Below, piece by piece: positions 20,661 to 28,770 of a stretch of DNA of 57,571 nucleotides. The translations under genes were made by a program, and so were the position numbers. Origin of the DNA: Xanthobacter agilis (GTDB lineage Bacteria > Pseudomonadota > Alphaproteobacteria > Rhizobiales > Xanthobacteraceae); NCBI RefSeq assembly GCF_021730435.1, contig NZ_JABWGX010000030.1, forward strand, positions 1-57,571, written 5' to 3'. Every line of letters begins with the position of its first letter. The stretch's first letter is position 1. Under the pieces are notes generated by a model that searched no databases, had not been told where the DNA came from, and was given only the letters and a program-made list of their open reading frames with translations.

Positions 20661-21395
20661 ATGATGTTCACGCGCACAGCTCTCGCCTTCGCCATATCCC
20701 TTGTTGCCGTTCCGGCCGTGGCGCAGAGCCAGCCCAAGGCGGTGGTCGAGCTGTTCACGAGCCAGGGATGCGCGTCCTGTCCCCCGGCTGATGCTTTATT
20801 TGCCGAGCTGGCCAAGGATCCGCGGCTGATCGTTCTGACCATGCCGGTGGACTATTGGGACTATATCGGCTGGAAAGACACGCTGGCGCTGCACGGCCAT
20901 TCCGTGCGCCAGAAGGCCTATGCGGAGAAGCGCGCCGATCACAAGATCTACACGCCGCAGGCGGTGGTGGATGGCGTGCACGCGGTCAAGGGCAGCGACC
21001 GGGCGGCGCTTCAGCGCGCGATCATAAGCGACCCGAGCAACGGCCGGGCCTTGAGCGTCCCCATCAAGGCGCGGCGGAACGGGGATGTGATGGAAATCGA
21101 GATTCCCGAGTCCGCGGCCCCTCCGGAAGGCGCCGAGCTATGGGCTTGCCCGGTGGCCAGCTCCAAGTCGGTGACCATCGATCGCGGGGAGAACGGCGGC
21201 CGTGATGTCACGTATTCCAATGTCGTGCGGGGGTGGATGCCGCTCGGCACATGGGACGGCGCAAAACAGCGCCTGAAGATCAAGCTGAGCGATATCCAGC
21301 GGGACGAGGTGGACCAAATCGCCATCCTCCTGCAAGCCGGCACCTCCTCGGCGCCCGGCCCCATTCTCGGCGCGACGCTCCTCGCCCTTCAATAG
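20661..21395 (+). CDS. DUF1223 secreted thioredoxin-like protein
   Basis: Predicted periplasmic protein of 244 residues. A signal peptide (FTRTALAFAISLVAVPAVAQ) should be cut after AVA. The DUF1223 fold follows, with VVELFTSQGCASCPPADALF, a thioredoxin-like CxxC motif, and conserved MPVDYWDYIGWKD and YTPQAVVDG segments. ATG codons at 20661 and 20664 are both possible; upstream residues are not conserved. The family is widespread in Rhizobiales and its function is not known; a thiol redox role is inferred from the CxxC. Confidence 0.88.
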   Translation: MMFTRTALAFAISLVAVPAVAQSQPKAVVELFTSQGCASCPPADALFAELAKDPRLIVLTMPVDYWDYIGWKDTLALHGHSVRQKAYAEKRADHKIYTPQAVVDGVHAVKGSDRAALQRAIISDPSNGRALSVPIKARRNGDVMEIEIPESAAPPEGAELWACPVASSKSVTIDRGENGGRDVTYSNVVRGWMPLGTWDGAKQRLKIKLSDIQRDEVDQIAILLQAGTSSAPGPILGATLLALQ

Positions 21396-21427
21396 CTGAC
21401 GACGGGCGCGCGACGCCTGCGCGCACC

Positions 21428-21457
21428 TCAAAAAAGAAGCCGCCCGTAAGGGCGGCT
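21428..21457 (-). terminator. Rho-independent terminator of the small-RNA candidate
   Basis: Read on the minus strand: an 8-bp perfect GC-rich stem (21438-21445 with 21450-21457, 4-base loop) followed by TTCTTTTTT. This is a textbook intrinsic terminator and fixes the 3' end and strand of the RNA that ends here. Confidence 0.85.
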
Positions 21458-21590
21458 CAACTTGGGGGTCTGAAGTTGTTGCGTAGCAGTGGCCGGTTCG
21501 GATTCGCCCCGGTGGGGCTGGGGGGCTGGGATAACCGGGGCGCCTCACGAACCGGCCCTGCTACGAGAAACACTTTCGTCCCTCCGAACG
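21430..21590 (-). ncRNA. Candidate structured small RNA with C-rich loops
   Basis: A minus-strand transcript is suggested by three stems in a row. First a 17-18 bp stem (21548-21564 with 21483-21500, one bulged base) capped by a 9-bp stem (21534-21542 with 21505-21513) and a 20-base loop made almost only of C with a few A, G and T. Second a 6-bp stem (21473-21478 with 21458-21463) with the loop CAGACCCCC. Third the terminator at 21428-21457. C-rich loops are typical of trans-acting small RNAs that pair with ribosome sites, but the class is not one I recognise. The 5' end is a guess. It lies between DUF1223 and DUF2794 genes, antisense to neither. Confidence 0.65.
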
Positions 21591-21780
21591 GCGGGCAATG
21601 GGCCGAAATCCGGCGACACTGTGATTCTCCTAACGTTGGCGTGATGGGCACGGCGGCATCAAAAAAGGCCGACCTCAGTGCGCCGCCGGCTACGGACCCT
21701 CTTGAAAGGGCGCGCCCCCCCGACGATCATGGAGCGTCGGCAATGTTGTGCGCCGCGCCAGCCAATGGGAAGGAGAGGCA

Positions 21781-22134
21781 ATGGGAGACGTGGAGCCCAT
21801 AAGCTTGGCCCGTGCGGCGGGCTCACCCCCGGGCCTGACGGCACGGGTGACTTTCGATCGCAGGGAACTCGACCGGATTCTCGATCTCTATGGGCGGATG
21901 GTGGCGTGTGGCGAATGGCGCGACTATGCCATCGACTTCACCCGCGACAAGGCCGTCTTCTCCATCTTCCGTCGGGCCTTGGATGTCCCGCTTTATCGGA
22001 TCGAGAAAGACCCGCGTCTCGCCCGTCGGCAGGGGGCCTATGCGGTCGTTTCTCAGACCGGGCTCATCCTGAAGCGGGGACATGACCTGCCCCGCGTTTT
22101 GGCGGTGTTGGAAAAACCCCTGCGCGAGGTTTGA
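21781..22134 (+). CDS. DUF2794 family protein
   Basis: Small alphaproteobacterial protein of 117 residues, family DUF2794, of unknown function. Recognisable by VTFDRRELDRILDLYGRMVA, EWRDYAIDF and the C-terminal QGAYAVVSQTGLILKRG. ATG 21781 was chosen because AAGGAGAGG lies just upstream; the open frame begins earlier but those residues are not conserved. It is free-standing between the small-RNA candidate and irr. Confidence 0.9.
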   Translation: MGDVEPISLARAAGSPPGLTARVTFDRRELDRILDLYGRMVACGEWRDYAIDFTRDKAVFSIFRRALDVPLYRIEKDPRLARRQGAYAVVSQTGLILKRGHDLPRVLAVLEKPLREV

Positions 22135-22229
22135 ACCGCCGCCTTGCGCGCGTCCCGAATCCGCCGGTTGGGCGAGGCCCATGAAGGCGGAGCGAATGCT
22201 CTTGCGGGGACGGCTCATCCTGAAATGAA

Positions 22230-22279
22230 AACGCGCGCCGCAGCCTCCCCACCCCGAGGAGGCTAATGGCACGCGCGTT
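22230..22279 (-). terminator. Double-stem hairpin downstream of irr
   Basis: Nested inverted repeats: AACGCGCG/CGCGCGTT outside (22230-22237 with 22272-22279) and AGCCTCC/GGAGGCT inside (22242-22248 with 22258-22264). On the minus strand the outer stem runs into TTTTCATTTC, so it may end the irr transcript about 105 bp after the stop. It could also be a separate structured RNA. Confidence 0.45.
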
Positions 22280-22384
22280 CATGAAAACTACGCTCTTGAG
22301 CCCGCTCCAAGGTCAAGCACGACGGGCACGGTGCAGGCCGAAGCCGCTCCCGAGACCTTCGGCCACCTCAGAAGAGGGCCGCCT

Positions 22385-22930
22385 TCAGGATGGACGATTG
22401 CTCTTGCGGCGCAGCCGCACCACCACATCCACCCGTGCCACTTCGTAGCCTTCCGGAGGTTCGGGCAAAAGGTTCACCACCACGTCGCTGGCCGGAATGT
22501 CCACCAGATCGTTCTGACCTTCGAGATAGAAATGATGGTGGTCGGATGAATTGGTGTCGAAATAGGTCTTCGACCCATCCACGGCCACCTCGCGCAGCAG
22601 GCTGGCTTCGGTGAACTGGTGCAGCGTGTTGTAGACGGTGGCGAGAGACACCGGGAAGCGCGCTTTGATGGCTTCCTCGTGCAAGATTTCCGCCGTCACA
22701 TGGCGGTCGCCCTTGGCGAACAGCAACCAGCCGAGGGCGAGACGCTGACGAGTCGGGCGCAGCCCCACCTCGCGCAGCATCTCCCGCACGTCATGGAACG
22801 GACAGCCGGTGCGGCGCGCGACCGTGATGTCGCGGAGCTGGGCCACCGGAAGCAAGGGTTCATCACGACCTTCGGTGCTCTGGGCAACGGGAATACCGAA
22901 GGTGGATCGGGATCGGGGCATCTCGTTCAT
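22385..22930 (-). CDS. irr: Iron response regulator Irr (Fur family)
   Basis: Heme-responsive repressor/activator of iron metabolism in Rhizobiales. About 181 residues from ATG 22930 (a TTG four codons upstream is also open). The N-terminal part holds the heme regulatory Cys-Pro motif in GCPFHDVREML, followed by the Fur winged helix GLRPTRQRLALGWLLF and LATVYNTLHQFTEASLL. The histidine cluster SDHHHFYLEG marks the second heme or metal site, and the usual Fur C-terminal CxxC pairs are absent, as in Irr. Likely targets such as acnA are nearby, but no ICE motif was identified. Confidence 0.94.
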   Translation of the reverse strand: MNEMPRSRSTFGIPVAQSTEGRDEPLLPVAQLRDITVARRTGCPFHDVREMLREVGLRPTRQRLALGWLLFAKGDRHVTAEILHEEAIKARFPVSLATVYNTLHQFTEASLLREVAVDGSKTYFDTNSSDHHHFYLEGQNDLVDIPASDVVVNLLPEPPEGYEVARVDVVVRLRRKSNRPS

Positions 22931-23181
22931 TTCGGTCCGCAATCGTTATGGCTATCACCAAAATATGCCAGCGGAGGGGAAACGCAATGCGAATGCCTCC
23001 GAAGACGACTAGCAACTTATACCCCATGTTGCGCTGCGGAGCCATACGGGAAGGGTGAGTAGGAATAACTCCAAGGTACGAATGTGCCGTCATGGTCACA
23101 GACGCGGCATTGGGGCGCCGGAGCATGGACAGGGCGGCATGGCAGGTCTATCGCCATCGCCACGCGCCTCGGCGAGGGCGT

Positions 23182-23721
23182 ATGCGACAAAACAGCGACA
23201 GAGGCCCGCGCGTGGCAACCCGACCCCTCCCTTCCCCGGCCTCTCCCGTGGCGGCGGCCATCCTGGTCACGGCGGGCTCCGCATTCGCCGTGGCGGCGGC
23301 GTGGTTTTTTCAACTGGTGGTGGGGCTGGCGCCCTGCCCGCTGTGCCTGGACCAGAGGATTCCTTATTATATCGGCCTTCCCCTGGGTCTCGTGGCGATC
23401 GCGGTGCTGGCTGCCGGTCATTCACGCACGGGGCGTGTGCTGCTCGCGGTGCTAGCATTGCTGATGCTCGGCAATCTGGGGCTGGCAGTCTTCCATGCGG
23501 GTGTGGAATGGCGCTTCTGGTCCGGCCCGACCTCCTGCACGGGAGCCCCGACCATGGTGACGGGAGACATCCTTTCAGCGCTGAAGGGGGCGAACGTGCC
23601 ACGCTGCGACGAGGCCGCGTGGCGGCTCCTCGGCCTATCCATGGCGGGATGGAACGCCATCATCGCGGCGGCATTGGCCCTGGTGGCCGGCCGTGCAGCG
23701 GCAACAGGTCGCACGCTCTGA
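23182..23721 (+). CDS. dsbB: Disulfide bond formation protein DsbB
   Basis: Inner-membrane quinone reductase that re-oxidises DsbA. About 179 residues from ATG 23182, chosen for GAGGG just upstream; GTG 23212 is an alternative. Four membrane helices are predicted. The first Cys pair is in LAPCPLCLDQRIPYY and the second periplasmic pair is formed by Cys in GPTSCTGAP and VPRCDEAAW. Divergent from irr. Confidence 0.9.
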   Translation: MRQNSDRGPRVATRPLPSPASPVAAAILVTAGSAFAVAAAWFFQLVVGLAPCPLCLDQRIPYYIGLPLGLVAIAVLAAGHSRTGRVLLAVLALLMLGNLGLAVFHAGVEWRFWSGPTSCTGAPTMVTGDILSALKGANVPRCDEAAWRLLGLSMAGWNAIIAAALALVAGRAAATGRTL

Positions 23722-23779
23722 GGCATCAGGACCGCACGGCTGTCACCGCGCGGGCTGTCAAACCCACGTCGCGAATCGC

Positions 23780-24337
23780 TTACGGGTCCAGTTCGGTATC
23801 CCAATAGAGATAATCGAGCCAGCTTTCATGCAGATAGTTCGGGGGGAAGTGTCTGCCGTTCTGGTGCAGGTCCTGGACGGAAGGCTGAAACGGCATCTGT
23901 GCCGGCCACATATCCAGGTCACCCGGCATATAGCCGCCCTTGCGCAGATTGCAGGGGGAGCAGGCGGTGACGACGTTTTCCCAGGTGGTCTGTCCGCCCC
24001 GGGAGCGCGGAATGAGGTGGTCGAAAGTCAGGTCGTCGCGCGAGCCGCAGTATTGGCAGGAGAAGCGGTCGCGCAGGAAGACATTGAAGCGCGTGAAGGC
24101 CGGTTGTCGGGTCGGTTTGACGAATGTTCTTAGGGAAACGACGCTCGGCAACCTGATTTCAAATCCCGGACTTCGGACCGCCTTGTCGTAATATTCGACA
24201 ATATTGACCCGATCCAGGAAGACCGCCTTTATGGCGTCCTGCCATGACCAGACCGACAGAGGGTAGTAGCTCAATGGGCGGTAGTCCGCATTGAGCACGA
24301 GCGCCGGCCAGGCACCTGGTGACAAAGCAGTGGTCAA
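23780..24337 (-). CDS. HNH endonuclease family protein
   Basis: Protein of 185 residues with a C-terminal HNH nuclease domain (residues ~85-140): FSCQYCGSRDDLTFDHLIPR supplies the first CxxC and the catalytic His, and NVVTACSPCNLRKGG the Asn and second CxxC. The N-terminus ALVLNADYRPLSYYPLSVW is typical of a family that is highly conserved and single-copy in Rhizobiales chromosomes, so it is not obviously mobile. The start appears to be TTG 24337, behind GAGGAG. The cellular role is not known. Confidence 0.9.
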   Translation of the reverse strand: MTTALSPGAWPALVLNADYRPLSYYPLSVWSWQDAIKAVFLDRVNIVEYYDKAVRSPGFEIRLPSVVSLRTFVKPTRQPAFTRFNVFLRDRFSCQYCGSRDDLTFDHLIPRSRGGQTTWENVVTACSPCNLRKGGYMPGDLDMWPAQMPFQPSVQDLHQNGRHFPPNYLHESWLDYLYWDTELDP

Positions 24338-24451
24338 AGACCGAACTCCTCGTCCTTTCCCATCGAATCGAGCCAGTCGATCACGATGCGCGGCGATACT
24401 CTATATTCACCATGTCAGTGTTGTGAAGGCCGGGCGTGTCGCACCCCTGCT

Positions 24452-25159
24452 TCAGCGGGCGCCGTGGCTTCGGCCACCAAGGCTCTGCGCCAGGAACGAG
24501 CCGGCGATGGCAAGCTCCGCGTCATCGATGCCGTGGCCGAGGCCGGGGCTAAGATGCCATTCCACCGGAACGCCGGCGGCCGCCAGCGCCTTGGCTGAAC
24601 CGAACAGGGCCTGGGCGGGAATGACCTCATCATCCTCGCCGTGCAGCAGCAGCACCGGCGGCGGATTGGAAACCGGAGCCGGATGGGGCGCGGAAGCATC
24701 CACCCACATGCCGGAAAAGGCCACCACGGCAGCCGGCCGCAGATCTTCCGCGAGCCCCACCTTCAGCGCCATCATGGCACCCTGGCTGAAGCCCACGAGA
24801 GCAAGGCGCTCTGGCGGCAGAGCGAGCTTGGCCAGTTCCACGTCCAGGAAGGCGCGCAGCAGCGGCGCGGCCGCCTGCGCGCCGCGCGGCAATTCGTGCG
24901 GGTCACGGAAGGTGAGCGGAAACCACTGCCGCCCCACCGGCGCCTGTCCGCACGGCTCGGGGGCATGGGGCGAGACGAAGGCGGCATGGGGCAGAAGGTC
25001 CGCCCAGGCGTTGCCCAGGTCAATCAGGTCCCGTCCGTCGGCGCCATAGCCATGGAGCAGAACCACCAGGCTGTCGGCGGCACCCCCGGCTTTTGGACGC
25101 AAGCGCGGCCCGTCGAGAAGGGGCGCGTCCAGAGAAACGCCGTCGAGCGGAAATGACAT
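24452..25159 (-). CDS. Phospholipase/carboxylesterase (alpha/beta hydrolase)
   Basis: Cytoplasmic serine esterase of 235 residues from ATG 25159; the frame is open upstream into poorly conserved sequence. The oxyanion segment LVVLLHGYGADGRDL, the nucleophile elbow GFSQGAMMAL (Ser), the acid in GEDDEVIPAQ and the His in SPGLGHGIDDAEL make a complete triad. This is the carboxylesterase 2 / acyl-protein thioesterase-like group. The AlkA-type gene lies just upstream (32 bp) on the same strand and may be cotranscribed. Confidence 0.9.
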   Translation of the reverse strand: MSFPLDGVSLDAPLLDGPRLRPKAGGAADSLVVLLHGYGADGRDLIDLGNAWADLLPHAAFVSPHAPEPCGQAPVGRQWFPLTFRDPHELPRGAQAAAPLLRAFLDVELAKLALPPERLALVGFSQGAMMALKVGLAEDLRPAAVVAFSGMWVDASAPHPAPVSNPPPVLLLHGEDDEVIPAQALFGSAKALAAAGVPVEWHLSPGLGHGIDDAELAIAGSFLAQSLGGRSHGAR

Positions 25160-25191
25160 GGTGCAATGCCCCCCAGTCCGGCCGTATCGGC

Positions 25192-25869
25192 TCATCCCGG
25201 CACGCCGGCCCGCGCGCGCCGGGCGCCATAATAGGCCCATAGGAGGTGAGCGGCTACGCCCCTCCAGGGCCGCCAGTCCTCCGCGATGGCCAACGCCCCC
25301 TCTTCCGTGCAGCGCCCGCCGAGCGCGAAAGCCTCGCCCAGCGCCACCTGCAAGGCCAGATCGCCGCTCGGGAAAGCGTCCGCGCGACCGAGGCTGAACA
25401 GAAGGTAGAGATCCGCCGTCCAGCGCCCGACACCGGGCAAGCGCATCAGCTCCGCCACCGCCGCCTCCGCAGGCGATCGGCCGATCGCATCAAGGTCCAC
25501 CGCGCCGCTGTCGAGGGCCGTGGCGAGGCCGGTCAGGGTGCGGATCTTTGGAGCGGAGAGGCCGGCGGCACGAAGCGCTTCCGGCGTCGCGCGCAGAAAT
25601 CCGCCGGTGGTTGCGGCGCCGTCGAGCACCTCATCGAGCCGCGCCGAGATGGCGCGCGCCGCGGCCACCGAAAGCTGCTGGGCCACCACCATCCCCATGA
25701 GCCCCGCAAAGCCGGCGGGCCGGCGCCGCAGCGCGGGTATTCCGGTCAGTTGAGCTAAGGGCTCGAGCCGCGGGTCGGCTTGAAGAAGGCCGGTGAATGC
25801 GGACTCAAAGGCCGTCTGGTCGGTGAGAACCCGTTCGCCGGAGGGTTGCACGGGCAGCTCACCGGCCAT
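25192..25869 (-). CDS. DNA-3-methyladenine glycosylase II (AlkA-type)
   Basis: Base-excision repair enzyme that removes alkylated purines. 225 residues, lacking the N-terminal domain of E. coli AlkA. The helix-hairpin-helix motif is LMRLPGVGRWTADLYLL (about residues 138-155) and the catalytic Asp follows in AFPSGDLALQVALG. ATG 25869 begins MAGELPVQPSG. The divergent neighbour gluQ begins 44 bp away. Confidence 0.92.
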   Translation of the reverse strand: MAGELPVQPSGERVLTDQTAFESAFTGLLQADPRLEPLAQLTGIPALRRRPAGFAGLMGMVVAQQLSVAAARAISARLDEVLDGAATTGGFLRATPEALRAAGLSAPKIRTLTGLATALDSGAVDLDAIGRSPAEAAVAELMRLPGVGRWTADLYLLFSLGRADAFPSGDLALQVALGEAFALGGRCTEEGALAIAEDWRPWRGVAAHLLWAYYGARRARAGVPG

Positions 25870-25913
25870 GCGGTGGCTCCGGCCGGTCGGCGCGCGTGGT
25901 AAGCCAGGGCATC

Positions 25914-26807
25914 ATGAGTCTCCTTCCCGGTCCGTTCGTCTGCCGTTTTGCGCCCAGCCCCAATGGGCGGCTCCACCTCGGCCACGCCTATTCCGCGATG
26001 GTGAACGAGGCGGCCGCCCGCCGGGCGCGCGGCACCTTTCTGTTGCGTATCGAAGACATCGACGCCACCCGATGCCGCCGCGAATATGAAGCAGGCATCA
26101 TGGAAGACCTCGCCTGGCTTTCCATCACGCCCGACGGGCCGCCGCGCCGGCAATCGGAACATTTCGCGGAGTATGCGGCCGCGCTCGCCCGGCTCGAAGC
26201 GCTGGGCCTCGTCTATCCGGCGTTCGAGAGCCGCGGCGAGATCCTGCGCGCGGTGCGTGCCCGAGAGGCCGAAACCGGCCTGCCCCATCCGCGCGATCCC
26301 GATGGCGGGCCGCTCTTTCCCTTTGCGCGCGAGAGCATGAGCGACGCCGCGCGCGCGGCCCGGCGCGCGGCGGGGGCGCCGTTCGTGATGCGGCTCGACA
26401 TGGCGCGGGCCCTCGCCACGCGCGATGCGCCCTTGTCCTGGCTGGAGGCGCAGGGAACGCCGGAGGGGCCGCTTCTCGCCGTTCCGGCCGAGCCGGCGCG
26501 GTGGGGCGACGTGATCCTGGCCCGGCGCGAGGTGCCAACATCTTACCACCTTTCGGTTGTGATGGACGATGCGGCCCAGGGCATCGGCCACGTCATCCGG
26601 GGCATGGATCTCTTCGAGGCGACGGCCGTGCACCGGCTGCTGCAGCATCTGCTGCGCCTGCCTCCGCCGGTCTATCACCACCACCGGCTCATTCTGGACC
26701 AAGCCGGCCGCAAATTGTCCAAGAGCAGCGATGCCACCAGCCTTGCCGCGCTTCGGGCCGCCGGCGTCACGCCGCAGGAGGTCCGCCAGCGGCTGGAACT
26801 GTTCTGA
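25914..26807 (+). CDS. gluQ: Glutamyl-Q tRNA(Asp) synthetase
   Basis: GluRS paralogue that attaches glutamate to queuosine in tRNA(Asp). 297 residues from ATG 25914 (a GTG six codons earlier is open). The HIGH-like motif is PSPNGRLHLGHAYSA and the KMSKS-like motif is RKLSKSSDATSL; the anticodon-binding domain is absent, as expected. The zinc cysteines of the E. coli enzyme are not present. It converges with the AEC carrier gene, 4 bp between stops. Confidence 0.94.
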   Translation: MSLLPGPFVCRFAPSPNGRLHLGHAYSAMVNEAAARRARGTFLLRIEDIDATRCRREYEAGIMEDLAWLSITPDGPPRRQSEHFAEYAAALARLEALGLVYPAFESRGEILRAVRAREAETGLPHPRDPDGGPLFPFARESMSDAARAARRAAGAPFVMRLDMARALATRDAPLSWLEAQGTPEGPLLAVPAEPARWGDVILARREVPTSYHLSVVMDDAAQGIGHVIRGMDLFEATAVHRLLQHLLRLPPPVYHHHRLILDQAGRKLSKSSDATSLAALRAAGVTPQEVRQRLELF

Positions 26808-26811
26808 CCCT

Positions 26812-27750
26812 TCAGCCGACCCCGAGCACCAGCAGCCAGAAAGCCACCGTGACGACGGCGCAGGCGGTGGAGAGGGACACCGCGCTGGTGGTGGTGCTCA
26901 CCGCCACGCCATAGCGCTGCGCCAGAAGATAGCCGTTGATGCCCGAGGGCATGGCCGCGAACAGCACCGCCACGCCGGCCCACACCGGCGGCATGGGCAG
27001 GATCCGGGTGAGCAGGAATACCGCAGCCGGATGCACCATGAGCTTAAGAAAAGTGATGACGACCGGCGGGCGGACATCGCCGGTGACGCCGTAATGCCGC
27101 AGCGACAGGCCGAGCGCCACCAAAGCGCACGGCGTCGCCGAGGCGCTCAGGAGATCCACGAGCTGCCGGGGGATGCCGGCGGCATGAATCCCGAACACCT
27201 GCGCGATCCCGCCCGCATAGATGCCGACCAAAATGGGATTGAGCGCCAGCAGCTTCGCAAGGCGCACGATGGTCGCGCGCGAGAAGCCGGCCCCGCCTTC
27301 GAGCAGCACCGTGGCCGCCACCATCATGATGGGCAGGTGGATGGCGATGAGCAGGAACAGCGGCACCGCGCCGGCCTCCCCATACGCTTTCAGAATCAGC
27401 GGAACGCCCACGAACACGGTGTTCGCCTGCCCGGCCGCGAAGCCGTGGATGACGGACTCCTGATGGCCTCGATGGAACAGCCGCCGCGCGATCAGCATGG
27501 CGAGACCGAACACCAAGAAGGCGCCCGCGAAATACGCGATCCAGTACCCCCAGGGCTGGGCCTGCGGCAGCTTGGCTTCCGACAGCGTGCGGAAGATCAG
27601 CACCGGCAGGGCCAGGTTGAAGACGTATTCGGCAAGCCCATCGGACGCCTTCTCGCTCACGAGGCCCACCCGCGCCGCGCCATAGCCGATGGCCACCATG
27701 CCGAACACCGGCAGGACGATGACGGCGATGTCGGCGATGGTGGACAGCAT
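26812..27750 (-). CDS. AEC-family (auxin efflux carrier-like) transporter
   Basis: Inner-membrane permease of 312 residues with about ten predicted helices. The family pattern is seen in FGMVAIGYGAARVGLVSEKA, ALPVLIFRTLSEAKLP and the C-terminal MPSGINGYLLAQRYG, with helix-breaking Asn-Pro in LALNPILVGIYAGG. Substrates of bacterial members are often dicarboxylates such as malate or malonate. ATG 27750 is preferred to the TTG two codons earlier. A small ACT-like gene lies 33 bp upstream on the same strand. Confidence 0.9.
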   Translation of the reverse strand: MLSTIADIAVIVLPVFGMVAIGYGAARVGLVSEKASDGLAEYVFNLALPVLIFRTLSEAKLPQAQPWGYWIAYFAGAFLVFGLAMLIARRLFHRGHQESVIHGFAAGQANTVFVGVPLILKAYGEAGAVPLFLLIAIHLPIMMVAATVLLEGGAGFSRATIVRLAKLLALNPILVGIYAGGIAQVFGIHAAGIPRQLVDLLSASATPCALVALGLSLRHYGVTGDVRPPVVITFLKLMVHPAAVFLLTRILPMPPVWAGVAVLFAAMPSGINGYLLAQRYGVAVSTTTSAVSLSTACAVVTVAFWLLVLGVG

Positions 27751-27783
27751 GGGCAAGGTCGTCTTCTTCCGGCGGATGGCGGT

Positions 27784-28086
27784 TCAGGCTGCAACGGTGA
27801 GCGGCTCGGCCCCCACCTGCGGCGCGGCCGATTCGAGGCTCACGCACCACACCACCGGCAGCACCGAAAGGCGCATCTTCAGCCGTTCGGCGACGTCCCC
27901 GGCGGCCCGAAAGGTGACGGCAAGGCGCAAAGCGGCCCCCTCCGCGCGGCTTTCCATGCGAAGGGGCAGGACGTCATGGATCACGAACGGCTCAAGCAGG
28001 CGCAGGAGCACATTGGCGGACGGTTCCGCCTCGACGACGAGGCGATGGAGTGCGCCGCCCGCGGGCGCGGAAACGGTAGACAGCAT
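27784..28086 (-). CDS. Small ACT-like domain protein
   Basis: Protein of 100 residues from ATG 28086. The pattern HRLVVEAEPSANVLLRLLEP, FVIHDVLPLRMES, LRLAVTFRAAGDVAERLK resembles an ACT domain, as in the regulatory subunit IlvM of acetolactate synthase, but there is no enzyme domain. It may be a free-standing regulatory domain. It lies directly upstream of the AEC carrier on the same strand. The assignment rests on pattern only. Confidence 0.6.
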   Translation of the reverse strand: MLSTVSAPAGGALHRLVVEAEPSANVLLRLLEPFVIHDVLPLRMESRAEGAALRLAVTFRAAGDVAERLKMRLSVLPVVWCVSLESAAPQVGAEPLTVAA

Positions 28087-28203
28087 GATGGATGTTCCGG
28101 AACGAGGGATGCGTGTGCGGCGCGGCGCATCTACGAAGACCGGGAGCGGTCGCGATCGCCAGTGGGCGCCTGTAGTGGCGCATCGACACACAGCGCCTGA
28201 AGC

Positions 28204-28217
28204 CGGCCTTAAGGCCG
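28204..28217. repeat. 14-bp perfect palindrome
   Basis: CGGCCTTAAGGCCG, a perfect palindrome in the space between the ACT-like gene and the small membrane protein gene. It is 118 bp upstream of the ACT-like start. Possible operator; nothing else supports a role. Confidence 0.4.
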
Positions 28218-28479
28218 ACGCGTCATTTCACCCGGCCGACTTGGTCGACCGGGCGGGGAATTCGCCGCGCAACGGGGGCGAAAGCCGACGGCTGGGCTCC
28301 GGAAAAAGACATGTTATTATTGTTAAGGGGCCACCGACGGCCCGTCAACCGCCTGTCGAACGGATCGGCCAGTCCCCTTCAGTACCCTGCCCTTGGCGCG
28401 CTGGGGCGAGGGGTCTAATCTAACGGGAACCTGCAGAGGAGCCTCCTGCACCAGAGCGCTCCCGTTCCGGACTTTCGCC

Positions 28480-28713
28480 ATGCGCCTCAGCGGCCACAGA
28501 TCGACATTCGCACCCCTTCCCGCCCCCCTTCCCGCGCCCCTGCTGGCGGTGCGCGAGCCGGATGCCACGCTCGCGTTCTGGAGCCGCATCGGCCTCTGGC
28601 TGGCCGCGGCGCTGGCGGGCGCGCTGTTCGCGGCGGCGCTGCTGCTTTGGTTGCGCCACGGGGCCACGGTGTTCTTCGACACGCTGTCGGCGGGCATCGG
28701 CGCCTGCATGTGA
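28480..28713 (+). CDS. Small membrane protein
   Basis: Predicted 77-residue protein from ATG 28480 with a proline-rich N-terminus and one membrane helix (IGLWLAAALAGALFAAALLL), ending in HGATVFFDTLSAGIGACM. Small proteins with a similar VFF...ACM tail occur in Rhizobiales near respiratory genes. It lies 57 bp upstream of SCO1 and is probably in the same operon. Function unknown. Confidence 0.6.
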   Translation: MRLSGHRSTFAPLPAPLPAPLLAVREPDATLAFWSRIGLWLAAALAGALFAAALLLWLRHGATVFFDTLSAGIGACM

Positions 28714-28770
28714 GGGGGCCGGATCGCGCCCGCCGTCCTGTCCCTGCGTCTTTCTTCCATGGGTGGATCC

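Noticed and set aside
26569-28200. 543-residue plus-strand open frame across gluQ 3' end, the AEC gene and the ACT-like gene
   Set aside because: Antisense to clear genes, His/Arg/Gln-rich, no motif.
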